Assembly: GCF_009901565.1 (NCBI RefSeq)
Contig: NZ_WXEW01000005.1
Span: 611,186-675,185, forward strand
From: Herbidospora solisilvae
GTDB lineage: Bacteria > Actinomycetota > Actinomycetes > Streptosporangiales > Streptosporangiaceae
Direction of reading: 5' to 3'
Length of the DNA: 64,000 nucleotides
Positions 50,260 through 61,420 of the stretch are shown here, one piece after another. The notes under the pieces were generated by a model that worked only from the letters and a program-made list of their open reading frames with translations, had not been told where the DNA came from and ran no database searches. The position numbers and the translations under genes are program-made. Position 1 is the first letter of the stretch. Each line of letters begins with the position of its first letter.

Positions 50260-52369
50260 GGTCGTTCGTAAAATCGATCTCGACGCTGCGCAGGACGTAC
50301 GCGTGCACGGTGTGCTCCTTGCCCTTGAGCGACAGGTCGCCCAGCGAGACGACGTCGGCCGGGCCGAGCAGGTCGTAGGTCGACTGCCCGATCACGACCG
50401 ATCCCGGTTCGGCCAGCGCCTGGAGCCGGGCCGCGACGTTGACCGCGTCTCCCATCGCGTTGAAGCCGCGGAACTCGGGGCTGCCGATGTTGCCGACCAG
50501 CGCCGGGCCGGTGTTGACGCCCACCCGGAACTTGGGCCACTCGACCTCCGACAGCAGCCCGGCCTCCTGCTCGCGCAGCACCTCGGCCGACACCCGGGCC
50601 GCCGCCCGCTGCATCTCCAGGCCCGCCTGCGCGGCCCGCCGCGCGTGGTCGGCCTGCGGCGCGGGCGCGTTGAACAGGGCCAGCAGGGCGTCGCCGACGA
50701 ACTGCACGATCGTGCCGCCGTTGCCGAGGATGCACGGCACCGCCGCGGTGTGGAAGCGGTTCAGCATGTCGACGATCTCGCCGGGGGAGACCTTCTCGGA
50801 GAACGTGGTGAACCCGCGCAGGTCGGCGAACAGCGCGGTGACCTCGGTCAGCGAACCGCCGAGCGCGGCCTTGTTGGGGTCGGCGAGCAGGCTCTTGGCG
50901 ACGTCGGGCGACATGTAGGCGCGGAAGAGGGTCTCCAGCTCGGCGTACAGCCGGGCGTTCTCCAGGCTGATGGACAGCTGGGTGGCCAGCGTGGCGGCCA
51001 GGGCGGCGTCCTGGGAGGTATGACCCACCGGCACGGCCAGCGCGCCCGCCAGGTGGCCCTTCACGGTCAGCGGGTGCACCACCGAGCCGGACATCTCGAC
51101 CGGCGACCCACTGGTCAGCGTGGCCATCTCCTGGGTCGTCAGGGTGGGCGCGCCGCGCGCGCCGAGCGGGGTCAGCGCGCCGTCGCTCATGACGCTCACC
51201 CGCACGTCCCCGTACGCCTCCCTGACCCGCCGCAGCGATTCCGACAGCAGCTCCGACTCGGGCAGCCCGACCCGGGCCCGGCCGCCGACCTCGACGAGCG
51301 CGCCCAGCCGCTCCGACAACTCCCGCTCGTTCGCCAGGGCCGCGCCGGCCTTGTCGAGCACCGCGGCCTGGCCCTCGGTCAGCTTGAACCGCCCGGCCAG
51401 CCGCGTGGCGACCGGCACCCCCGACTCGGTCCGGCGGCGCAGATGGGAGACCAGCTCTTCGAGGGCCTCCTCGTACTGGGCCTGGATGCGCCGGGCGGTC
51501 GCCGACAGGGTGACCGCGTCGAACAGGCCGCTGCTGGAGCCCTCACGCCGGAACTGGATGTACGCCGAGTAGGCCACGAAGAAGAACGCCAGCGTCAGCA
51601 GCACGTGCCAGAGCCACCAGGAGATCGCCCAGTTGCGGTGCTCGATCCCGGCGATCATCACCTCGGCCAGCAGCGCGTAGGCGGTGATCAGGGAGATCAG
51701 CACGGCGGCGGGCCGCTTGCGGTGCAGGCGGAACATCATGACGGCGGCGGCGACGTACAGGAAGACCCCGATCAGCCCCCAGAAACCGAGGCCGACCCCG
51801 CCGGGCGGGAGCTTGTCGGTCAGCGGCGTCAGGCCCGGCACCAGCGACGCGACGCCCCAGGCGACCAGCAGCACACCCACCGCGATGCGCAGCGGGAGCT
51901 GGAGCTTCAGCACCGTCTCGCCCTGCCGGTCGTTCAGCGGCAGGCCCGACAGGAAGGCGAACACCGAGGCGATCATGAGGCCGACCGGGTGGGCCAGGTC
52001 GAAGCCGACCGTCGCGCCCGGGAGGATGACGGCCGGGGTGGTCAGCGCGTGGAGGGTGAAGAACCCGGCGCTGCTCAGGAAGACCAGCGAGACCAGCAGG
52101 AGCCGGGCGTCCCTCCGCCGCGCCGACGCCTGGCTGATCAGCACCCCGAGCACCAGGTTCATCCCGGCAACCACCAGGACCAGCCAGAAGTGGCTGGGGT
52201 TGTGCTGCCAGACGTGGTCGAGGTCGACCGTGTGCGGGTCCTCGTCCACGGGGTGGGCCAGCAGCAACCACAGGCCGAGCATCGGCACGATCAGGTGAAT
52301 GAACCAGACGACCCCACGCACCGGCTGCGTCGCCGGCGGCAGGAAGGGGTCTTGGTCGTTCGAGGTCAC
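50252..52369 (-). CDS. Membrane class III adenylate/guanylate cyclase
   Basis: 705 residues. About seven transmembrane helices (first at 20-40, last near 255-270), a coiled coil, a GAF-like domain (about 325-470, ending ATLATQLSISLENARLY), and a class III cyclase domain beginning VTALFADLRGFTTFSE with GDALLALFNAPAP and FNAMGDAVNVAARLQ. The two metal Asp positions (FAD, VGD) are visible. Product cAMP is inferred from the coupled Crp protein. Confidence 0.92.
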   Translation of the reverse strand: MTSNDQDPFLPPATQPVRGVVWFIHLIVPMLGLWLLLAHPVDEDPHTVDLDHVWQHNPSHFWLVLVVAGMNLVLGVLISQASARRRDARLLLVSLVFLSSAGFFTLHALTTPAVILPGATVGFDLAHPVGLMIASVFAFLSGLPLNDRQGETVLKLQLPLRIAVGVLLVAWGVASLVPGLTPLTDKLPPGGVGLGFWGLIGVFLYVAAAVMMFRLHRKRPAAVLISLITAYALLAEVMIAGIEHRNWAISWWLWHVLLTLAFFFVAYSAYIQFRREGSSSGLFDAVTLSATARRIQAQYEEALEELVSHLRRRTESGVPVATRLAGRFKLTEGQAAVLDKAGAALANERELSERLGALVEVGGRARVGLPESELLSESLRRVREAYGDVRVSVMSDGALTPLGARGAPTLTTQEMATLTSGSPVEMSGSVVHPLTVKGHLAGALAVPVGHTSQDAALAATLATQLSISLENARLYAELETLFRAYMSPDVAKSLLADPNKAALGGSLTEVTALFADLRGFTTFSEKVSPGEIVDMLNRFHTAAVPCILGNGGTIVQFVGDALLALFNAPAPQADHARRAAQAGLEMQRAAARVSAEVLREQEAGLLSEVEWPKFRVGVNTGPALVGNIGSPEFRGFNAMGDAVNVAARLQALAEPGSVVIGQSTYDLLGPADVVSLGDLSLKGKEHTVHAYVLRSVEIDFTNDHA

Positions 52370-52611
52370 GGAGATCCTCCGGAGGTCAGCCTTGGGCTTG
52401 AAGTGCGGGTTCCTCCCGAACGGTGCTGATTATTCCGCTGCCTGGGAGCGCGGCCAACGCGAAGAGGCCATACCAGGGATTAATACGCGTTCACCGATGC
52501 GAAGACGTGATGTTCCGCTGACATCCAACGGCGCACCTTGCTCGTCTATCTCTCTGTCACCTGGTGTAACAGGCGTTGGGGTCGTGGGGGCCTCGATGCC
52601 GTGCACATGAC

Positions 52612-52650
52612 AGAGCCCCTCCGGATCGGCGCCGGAGGGGCTCTTTATTT
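52612..52650 (+). terminator. Rho-independent terminator between cyclase and purL
   Basis: A perfect 13-bp stem AGAGCCCCTCCGG/CCGGAGGGGCTCT is followed on the plus strand by TTATTTCT. No plus-strand gene lies upstream; on the minus strand it also stands 21 bases past the purL stop but lacks a T-run. It may work in both directions. Confidence 0.85.
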
Positions 52651-52664
52651 CTGTACGAGATTGG

Positions 52665-54916
<2,252 letters not shown>

Positions 54917-54920
<4 letters not shown>

Positions 54921-55591
54921 GCGTTCACCAGCTTCCGGACGATGGAGGAGAAGAAGCCGCGCCCGTCGACGCCGGGGGCGCCGGTCAGCTCTTCGACGGC
55001 GTGCTCGGGGTGGGGCATCAGGCCCACCACGTTGCCGGCCTCGTTGGTGATGCCGGCGATGTCGTTGAGCGAGCCGTTGGGGTTGGAGCCGGCGTAGCGG
55101 AAGACGACCCGGCCGGTCGCTTCGAGCTCGGCCAGCGTCTCGGCGTCGGCGACGTAGCGGCCCTCGCCGTGCTTGACCGGGAGGGTGATCTCCTGGCCTT
55201 CGGCGAAGTCGGTCGTCCAGGCGGTCGAGGCGTTGTCGACCCTGATGCGCTGGTCGCGGCAGACGTAGTGGAGACCCGCGTTGCGGACCAGGGCGCCCGG
55301 CAGCAGGTGGGCCTCGCAGAGGATCTGGAAGCCGTTGCAGGTGCCCAGCACCGGCAGTCCCGCCTGGGCGGCGGGGATCAGTTCGGTCATCAGGGGTGCG
55401 AATCGGGAGATGGCCCCGCACCGGAGGTAGTCGCCGTAGGAGAACCCGCCGGGGAGGAAGACCGCGTCCACCCCCTTGAGGTCGTGGTCGGCGTGCCACA
55501 GGGGCACGGCCTCGGCACCGGCCAGCCGCAGCGCCCGCGCCGCGTCCTGGTCGTCGAGTGTTCCGGGAAAGGTGACGACGCCCACCCGCAT
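54917..55591 (-). CDS. purQ: Phosphoribosylformylglycinamidine synthase glutaminase subunit
   Basis: 224 residues from ATG 55591 with GGAGG 10 bases upstream. Class I glutaminase: [28 protein letters not shown] with the Cys nucleophile, and GLMPHPEHA with the His-Glu pair. Supplies ammonia to PurL. Confidence 0.96.
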
Positions 55592-55695
55592 GGTCCGAAG
55601 TCCTCCAATGCGCACGCGAAGCCTCCGGCTCTTGTCCGGCGGTCTCTGGCGGTACGCCTCAGGTTATCGGACCACGTGGGATGGGTTAACGCGGG

Positions 55696-56145
55696 TCAGA
55701 CAGCAGCCAGTTCGCGGTCTTTGGCCATGGATAGGGCGATGGCGTCGTGGTCCCAGTCGAGTTCCTTGCAGAGGCGCACGGTGGTGCCGCTGCCAGGAGT
55801 GATGTCGAAGGAGATCTCGTCGACCACGGCCTGCATGATGAGGATGCCGCGTCCGTTCTCGACCTCGCCTGAGGGGTAGCGCTGCGGGATCGCGGTGAGC
55901 CCGCGACCGCCGTCTACCACACGGAGCTCGCAACGGCCGTCGTCTATGGCCGCTTCGACCTGGTAGCGGGCCGACGGCCCGCCGTGCCGCACCGCGTTGG
56001 CGCACGCCTCGGAGGTGGCGAGGAGGATGTCGGACACACAGTCCTCCGTCACGCCGAGCGAACGAAGGGCGTCTCCGATCACGCGACGGACCATCGGGAT
56101 GCCGATCGCATCCCTTGGCAAAGCGAGCGAGAACTCGATGTCCAC
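55696..56145 (-). CDS. RsbW-like anti-sigma/serine kinase (HATPase_c_2)
   Basis: 149 residues from GTG 56145 (GGGAGGG upstream). GHKL ATPase: LLATSEACANAVRHGG (N-box), VVDGGRGL (G1 box), GRGILIMQAVVDE and GSGTTVRLCKEL. Orphan actinomycete members regulate by phosphorylating STAS partners. It sits inside the purS-purQ interval on the same strand, an unusual place. No sigma factor is adjacent. Confidence 0.85.
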   Translation of the reverse strand: MDIEFSLALPRDAIGIPMVRRVIGDALRSLGVTEDCVSDILLATSEACANAVRHGGPSARYQVEAAIDDGRCELRVVDGGRGLTAIPQRYPSGEVENGRGILIMQAVVDEISFDITPGSGTTVRLCKELDWDHDAIALSMAKDRELAAV

Positions 56146-56317
56146 GGGGTTCCCTCCCCGGTCGTCGTAGGTACCTAAGCAGAGCTTCCCTGTGAGATGA
56201 GGGCTAACCGCAAAATGACGCTCTTGTTATTTAGGTTGACCTGGATGCCGGTTTACGGATGGCAGATGAGGCCCTTGTCACGCTTTGCGTAGCTCGGGCC
56301 GACGGGAATGTGCTGTT

Positions 56318-56563
56318 TTACCCCTCGACGCGGACGACGAAGTCCTCGATCACCGTGTTGGCCAGCAGGGTTTCGGCCATCTTCCTGACCTCGGCGATCG
56401 CCGCGTCGTCGGCCGGGCCGTCGAGTTCGACCTCGAAACGCTTGCCCTGACGGACGTCCGAAACGCCCGAGAACCCCAGCCGGGGGAGCGCGCGGGCGAT
56501 GGCCTGACCCTGCGGGTCGAGGATCTCCGGCTTGAGCATGACATCGACGATCACGCGCGCCAC
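56318..56563 (-). CDS. purS: Phosphoribosylformylglycinamidine synthase subunit PurS
   Basis: 81 residues from GTG 56563 (AGGAGG 8 bases before). VARVIVDVMLKPEILDPQGQ, LPRLGFSGVSDVRQGKRFE and the C-terminal NTVIEDFVVRVE are typical. PurS links PurQ to PurL. Separated from purQ by the kinase gene. Confidence 0.94.
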   Translation of the reverse strand: MARVIVDVMLKPEILDPQGQAIARALPRLGFSGVSDVRQGKRFEVELDGPADDAAIAEVRKMAETLLANTVIEDFVVRVEG

Positions 56564-56825
56564 TTGGGGTGCCTCCTGATGTGGGGACGGAGCTCGGGGA
56601 TGGAGAGTGAGCGCGACAAGCTTATCCACAGGCTGTGGATGGTGTGGCGGCAGGTCGGAGGGGAACCGGAAAGGTGTGGAGCAGGGTGTGGAGGCGGACA
56701 GTGATGTCTGCCACTATGTCCGCAAGCGCGGACGTTCCACCACCAAACGGGACGAAAGCGTCTAGACCTGGCCGAAACATGATGGAAACCCCATTCATGT
56801 ACGGCCCCGAACGCAGGAGTGGCAC
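56564..56825. promoter_or_regulatory. Divergent purS/pdhA promoter region with a DnaA-box match
   Basis: 260 bases without a gene. TTATCCACA (56622-56630) is a perfect DnaA box and is followed, 3 bases on, by the inverted, weaker TGTGGATGG. Two further TGTGGAG matches follow to 56695. Promoter elements are not clear. Confidence 0.5.
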
Positions 56826-57908
56826 ATGACTGCCCCTACGGCACCCCCGGAACTCGTCCAGCTCCTCACACCCGAAGGTGAGCGGATCGAGCATCCCGAC
56901 TATGACATCGACCTGACGGCCGAGGAGGTCCGGTCGCTCTACCGCGACCTCGTCCTCGTGCGCCGGGTCGACCTGGAAGCGGTCGCCCTCCAGCGGCAGG
57001 GCGAGCTCGGGTTGTGGGCCTCGCTGCTCGGGCAGGAGGCGGCCCAGGTCGGATCGGGCCGCGCGCTGACCGACGCCGACATGGCCTTCCCCACCTACCG
57101 CGAACACGGCGTCGCCTGGTGCCGCGGGGTCGACCCGCTCCACCTGCTCGGCCTGTTCCGCGGCGTCAACCACGGCGGGTGGGACCCCTACGAGCACAAC
57201 TTCCACCTCTACACGATCGTCATCGGCTCGCAGACCCTCCACTCGGTCGGCTACGCCATGGGCATCCAGCGCGACGGCGCCGAGGCCGCCACGATCGTCT
57301 ACTTCGGCGACGGCGCCACCTCCCAGGGTGACGTGAACGAGGCCTTCATCTGGGCGTCCGTCTTCAACGCGCCGGTCGTGTTCTTCTGCCAGAACAACCA
57401 GTGGGCCATCTCCGAGCCGCTGGAGAAGCAGTCGAAGATCCCCCTCTACAAGCGGGCCAGCGGGTTCGGCTTCCCCGGCATCCGGGTCGACGGCAACGAC
57501 GTCTTCGCCTGCCTGGCGGTCACCCGGGCGGCGCTGCGCAACGCGCGCGAGGGCCAGGGCCCGACGCTGGTCGAGGCCTTCACCTACCGCATGGGCGCCC
57601 ACACCACCTCCGACGACCCGACCCGCTACCGGGTCGCCGACGAGCTGGAGGCCTGGAAGCTCAAAGACCCGATCGAGCGCGTGAAGGCCTACCTTTTCAA
57701 GAACCAGCTCGCCGACCAGGAGTTCTTCGACAAGATCGACGCCGAGGCCGACCTGCTCGGCAAGGACCTGCGGGCCCGTTGCCTCGCCCTCCCCGACCCC
57801 CAGCCCGGCGCGATCTTCGACCACGTCTACGCCGAGCCCCACGCCCTCCTCGCCGAGGAGCGCGAGCAGTTCACGACCTACCTGGCCGGTTTCGAGGGGG
57901 CCCAGTGA
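56826..57908 (+). CDS. pdhA: 2-oxoacid dehydrogenase E1 alpha subunit (pyruvate dehydrogenase type)
   Basis: 360 residues. Thiamine-diphosphate motif IVYFGDGATSQGDVNEAF ending in FFCQNNQWAIS, and phosphorylation-loop-like YRMGAHTTSDDPTRYR. GCAGGAG precedes the ATG. Resembles actinobacterial PdhA/BkdA; pyruvate versus branched-chain substrate cannot be separated from sequence reading alone. GTGA overlap with the beta gene. Confidence 0.9.
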   Translation: MTAPTAPPELVQLLTPEGERIEHPDYDIDLTAEEVRSLYRDLVLVRRVDLEAVALQRQGELGLWASLLGQEAAQVGSGRALTDADMAFPTYREHGVAWCRGVDPLHLLGLFRGVNHGGWDPYEHNFHLYTIVIGSQTLHSVGYAMGIQRDGAEAATIVYFGDGATSQGDVNEAFIWASVFNAPVVFFCQNNQWAISEPLEKQSKIPLYKRASGFGFPGIRVDGNDVFACLAVTRAALRNAREGQGPTLVEAFTYRMGAHTTSDDPTRYRVADELEAWKLKDPIERVKAYLFKNQLADQEFFDKIDAEADLLGKDLRARCLALPDPQPGAIFDHVYAEPHALLAEEREQFTTYLAGFEGAQ

Positions 57909-58879
57909 CCACTCTGACCTTGGCGAAGGCCCTCAACGAGGGGCTTCGCGCGGCGATGGACGCCGACTCGAAGGTACTCGTCATGGGCGAGGACGTCGGC
58001 AAGCTCGGCGGCGTGTTCCGGGTCACCGACGGCCTGCAGAAGGACTTCGGCGAAGACCGGGTCATCGACACCCCCCTCGCCGAGTCGGGCATCATCGGCA
58101 CCGCCATCGGCCTCGCGCTCCGGGGCTACCGCCCGGTCTGCGAGATCCAGTTCGACGGCTTCGTCTTCCCGGCCGCCGACCAGATCATCACCCAGCTCGC
58201 CAAGATGCCGCTGCGCTCCCTGGGCAAGATCAAACTTCCGGTGGTCGTACGCATCCCCTGCGGCGGCGGCATCGGCGCGGTCGAGCACCACAGCGAGTCC
58301 CCCGAGAGCTACTTCACCCACACGGCCGGCCTGCGCGTGGTGGCCTGCTCGAACCCGGTCGACGCCTACACCATGATCCAAGACGCGGTGCGCTGCGACG
58401 ACCCCGTGGTGTTCTTCGAGCCCAAGCGCCGCTACTGGGACAAGGCCGACGTCGAGTTCGGCGCCCCCGGCCTGCCGCTCGACCGGGCCCGCGTGGCCCG
58501 TGAGGGCGACGACGTCACCCTCGTCGCCTACGGCCCCATGGTGAAGACCTGCCTGGAGGCCGCGGCGGCGGCCGAGGAAGACGGGCGGTCGGTCGGCGTC
58601 ATCGACCTGCGTTCCCTCAACCCGCTCGACATGCCCGTCGTCCGCGACGCGGTCAACCGCACCGGCCGGTGCGTGGTCGTCCACGAGGCGCCGGTCTTCA
58701 GCGGCCTCGGCGGCGAGATCGCGGCCCGGGTGACCGAGCAGTGCTTCTACCGGCTCGAGGCGCCGGTCCTGCGGGTGGGCGGATTCTCCACGCCCTATCC
58801 GCCGTCGCGGCTGGAAGACCACTACCTGCCCGACCTCGACCGCATCCTCGAAGCCGTCGACCGCGTCTTCGGCTACTAG
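57905..58879 (+). CDS. pdhB: 2-oxoacid dehydrogenase E1 beta subunit
   Basis: 324 residues from GTG 57905. VLVMGEDVGKLGGVFRVTDG, DTPLAESGIIGTAIGLALRG, PVCEIQFDGFVFPAADQI and the C-terminal VVHEAPVFSGLGGEIAA are family motifs. Forms the alpha2-beta2 E1 with the upstream gene. Confidence 0.93.
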   Translation: MTTLTLAKALNEGLRAAMDADSKVLVMGEDVGKLGGVFRVTDGLQKDFGEDRVIDTPLAESGIIGTAIGLALRGYRPVCEIQFDGFVFPAADQIITQLAKMPLRSLGKIKLPVVVRIPCGGGIGAVEHHSESPESYFTHTAGLRVVACSNPVDAYTMIQDAVRCDDPVVFFEPKRRYWDKADVEFGAPGLPLDRARVAREGDDVTLVAYGPMVKTCLEAAAAAEEDGRSVGVIDLRSLNPLDMPVVRDAVNRTGRCVVVHEAPVFSGLGGEIAARVTEQCFYRLEAPVLRVGGFSTPYPPSRLEDHYLPDLDRILEAVDRVFGY

Positions 58880-58890
58880 GAGCGCAACGG

Positions 58891-60195
58891 ATGAAACGTG
58901 ACTTCAAGCTGCCCGACGTGGGCGAGGGCCTGACCGAGGCCGAGATCGTCCGGTGGCACGTCGCCGTCGGCGACACCGTGAAGGTCAACCAGATCGTCGT
59001 CGAGATCGAGACCGCCAAAGCGGTCGTCGAGTTGCCCTCTCCCTACGAGGGCGAAGTGGCCGCCATCCTGGCCGCCGAGGGCGAGACGGTCGACGTGGGC
59101 CGCGTCATCATCACCGTCGACGACGCGACCGAAGAGGCCCTGACCGAGAGCCTGGTCCCAGAGGAGCCCCAGAAACGCGAACCGGTGCTGGTCGGCTACG
59201 GGGTGAAGCAGGGGCCCAGCAAGCGCAGGGCCAGGAAGGGACACGCGGGTTCGGGGGCCCCGGCCCCGGCTCCGGCTCCGGAGAAGCCCGCGCCGGTGCA
59301 GCCTGCTCCGGCTCCCGCGCGGCCTGGCTCCAACGGCTCGGCTCATCGGGTGGCCGTGCTGGCGAAGCCGCCCGTCCGGAAGCTGGCCAAGGACCTGGGC
59401 GTCGACCTCGCCGACGTCGCGCCCACCGGGCCCAACGGGTCGATCACCCGCGACGACGTGCTGGCCGCGCAGGTCGCGCCGGTCGTCCCGCTGGTGGTGG
59501 AGGAGCAGGAGCTCATCCCGGTACGCGGGGTCCGCAAGGCCACCGCCGCCGCGATGGTGGCCAGCGCCTTCACCGCGCCCCACGTCACCGAGTTCCTCCA
59601 GGTCGACGTCACCGAGACGATGAACGCCGTCCGCCGGCTGCGCGAGCAGCCCGACTTCGCCGGCGTCAAGGTGTCGCCGCTGCTGCTGGTGGCCAAGGCG
59701 CTGGTGACCGCGATGAAGCGGCACCCCCACGCCAACTCCACCTGGACCGACGAGGCGATCATCCTCAAGAAGTCGGTCAACCTGGGCATCGCGGCGGCCA
59801 CCGAGCGCGGCCTGATCGTGCCGAACGTCAAAGACGCCCAGGCGCTCTCGCTGGTCGACCTCGCCAGGGCGCTCAACGACCTGACCGACCGGGCCAGGGC
59901 CGGGAAGTGCACCCCGGCCGAGATGTCCGGCGGCACCGTCACGATCACCAACGTCGGCGTCTTCGGCATCGACGCCGGCACCCCGATCCTCAACCCGGGC
60001 GAGTCGGCGATCCTGGCGTTCGGCCAGATCAGAGACATGCCGTGGGTGGTCGACGGGCAGATCGCGGTGCGCAAGGTCACCACGCTCGCGTTGTCGTTCG
60101 ACCACCGGGTGATCGACGGCGAACTGGGCTCCTACGTGCTCAGAGACATCGGCGCGATGCTGGAGGACCCGCTGCGCATGCTGGCCTGGGCGTAG
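58891..60195 (+). CDS. pdhC: 2-oxoacid dehydrogenase E2 (dihydrolipoamide acyltransferase)
   Basis: 434 residues. One N-terminal lipoyl domain (Lys in EIETAKAVVELP), an Ala/Pro linker, a peripheral subunit-binding domain (KPPVRKLAKDLGVDLADVAPTG region), and the catalytic domain with ALSFDHRVIDGE. AGGAG precedes ATG 58891. No E3 gene follows, so E3 is shared from elsewhere. Confidence 0.94.
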   Translation: MKRDFKLPDVGEGLTEAEIVRWHVAVGDTVKVNQIVVEIETAKAVVELPSPYEGEVAAILAAEGETVDVGRVIITVDDATEEALTESLVPEEPQKREPVLVGYGVKQGPSKRRARKGHAGSGAPAPAPAPEKPAPVQPAPAPARPGSNGSAHRVAVLAKPPVRKLAKDLGVDLADVAPTGPNGSITRDDVLAAQVAPVVPLVVEEQELIPVRGVRKATAAAMVASAFTAPHVTEFLQVDVTETMNAVRRLREQPDFAGVKVSPLLLVAKALVTAMKRHPHANSTWTDEAIILKKSVNLGIAAATERGLIVPNVKDAQALSLVDLARALNDLTDRARAGKCTPAEMSGGTVTITNVGVFGIDAGTPILNPGESAILAFGQIRDMPWVVDGQIAVRKVTTLALSFDHRVIDGELGSYVLRDIGAMLEDPLRMLAWA

Positions 60196-60313
60196 CACAA
60201 GAGTCCTGCAAGTCGGCACCAGTGATCCTCAAGTGACTGCTCCTACCGTCGGAGGCGGGTTCCCGTCGGGGGTGTGCCGCACATCCCCGGTGCCCCGGGA
60301 GCCCGCTGATCGT

Positions 60314-60361
60314 CGCGCGGCGAGGCGGCGCCGGGCCCCCTCGGAAGGGCCTCGCCGCGCG
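60314..60361 (+). terminator. GC-rich stem-loop after the E1-E2 operon
   Basis: A perfect 13-bp stem, CGCGCGGCGAGGC/GCCTCGCCGCGCG, with a 22-base loop and no T-run. It lies between the E2 gene and the next gene. Probable terminator or leader structure. Confidence 0.6.
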
Positions 60362-60390
60362 GCACGGTTCGCCGAGAGGAGCAGAAGTCA

Positions 60391-61113
60391 GTGATCACGG
60401 GATCGGGCGCCGACTGCCTCGTCCGGGTCGACGCGGTTCACCTGCCGATCGCGGAAGCCGTCACGATGGTCCGCCAGTTCTCCCACCGTGACCGTGCGGT
60501 CCACGACGAGATCGTCGACTACTGCCTGATCAGGGCAGAGATGCTCGCCGACGTCGAACCGCTCACCGAAGACGACCTCCGTGCCGCCGCCGACGAGTTC
60601 CGCGACGGCGTGCCCCTGCGCGACCGGGCCGAGACCCTGGCGTGGGTGGCCGAGATGGGCATGTCCGGCGGCCAGTTCGAGAGCTTCATCACCCTGATCG
60701 CCCGCCGCCGCCGATTCCGCCGCCGCAAGGAGGAGGAGCTGGCGCCCGATTATCTGGCCCGCCACCTCGACGACTTCGACCAGGTCAGGGCCATGTGGGT
60801 GACCAGCACCCAGCCGGTCAACGGCGAGATCTTGCGTGGCCTGGGCGGGCTGCTCGGCTGCCCGGAGGCCGCCGTCGTGGTCGGCACCCGCCGGGCCCAC
60901 GCGCTGCCGGCCCCGCTGCGGCACGCCCCGCGCGACACCTTGATCGGCCCGGTGCCCTTCGAGAACGGCTATCTGACCGGCCTCGTACTGGAGCGCCGCC
61001 CGGCGGTGAACGACGCCGACACCCTGGCCTTGGCCGGGCGGCTGGCCTTCGCCGAGTGGCTCGCGGCCCGCAGGGAGCAGGCCTCCATCGAGTGGCACTG
61101 GACGACGTCCTAG
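60391..61113 (+). CDS. Putative peptide-maturation-like protein (PpiC-related N-terminal fold)
   Basis: 240 residues from GTG 60391 (AGAGGAG upstream). Residues 15-110 resemble the N-terminal helical part of PpiC-related maturation proteins: DYCLIRAEMLADVEPLTEDD, LRAAADEFRDGVPLRDRAET, LAWVAEMGMSGGQFESF. The rest, with a WVTSTQPVNGEILRGLGG stretch and a C-terminal LAFAEWLAARR, does not show a parvulin active-site fold I can recognise. The family assignment (TIGR04500-like) is from memory and tentative. No radical-SAM or other maturation enzyme lies nearby. Confidence 0.5.
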   Translation: MITGSGADCLVRVDAVHLPIAEAVTMVRQFSHRDRAVHDEIVDYCLIRAEMLADVEPLTEDDLRAAADEFRDGVPLRDRAETLAWVAEMGMSGGQFESFITLIARRRRFRRRKEEELAPDYLARHLDDFDQVRAMWVTSTQPVNGEILRGLGGLLGCPEAAVVVGTRRAHALPAPLRHAPRDTLIGPVPFENGYLTGLVLERRPAVNDADTLALAGRLAFAEWLAARREQASIEWHWTTS

Positions 61114-61123
61114 GCTGGCGCCC

Positions 61124-61420
61124 ATGTTCCGTCACATTGTGCTGCTGCGCTGGGTCGACGAGGCCACCGAGGACCAGAAGGCCGCCGTCGTCGCCGGGCT
61201 GGAGACGCTCCCGGCCAACATTCCAGAGATCAAGAACTACGTCATCGGCACCGATGCCAAGATCAACGAGGGAAACTCCGATCTTGGCATCGTCGCCGAC
61301 TTCGACTCGGCCGACGACTATGTCGTCTACCGCGACCACCCGGTCCACCTGAAGGTGGTCGCCGACTTCATCAAGCCGATCCTGGCGGGCCGGGCGGCGG
61401 TGCAGTTCCCGCTGGGTTAA
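61124..61420 (+). CDS. Dabb (stress-responsive A/B barrel) domain protein
   Basis: 98 residues, a single dimeric A/B barrel: [20 protein letters not shown] at the start, [20 protein letters not shown], and [16 protein letters not shown] with the conserved YxxHPxH-type motif. Small enzymes or binding proteins of unknown substrate. Its TAA stop is shared as TTAA with the convergent gene. Confidence 0.88.
   Translation: MFRHIVLLRWVDEATEDQKAAVVAGLETLPANIPEIKNYVIGTDAKINEGNSDLGIVADFDSADDYVVYRDHPVHLKVVADFIKPILAGRAAVQFPLG

Noticed and set aside
60234-60394. 53-codon frame from GTG to a TGA overlapping the GTG at 60391; possible precursor peptide for the maturation-like protein
   Set aside because: It has no ribosome site, is Arg-rich low complexity and runs through a 13-bp perfect hairpin. 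Overlap with the next start is suggestive but not enough.
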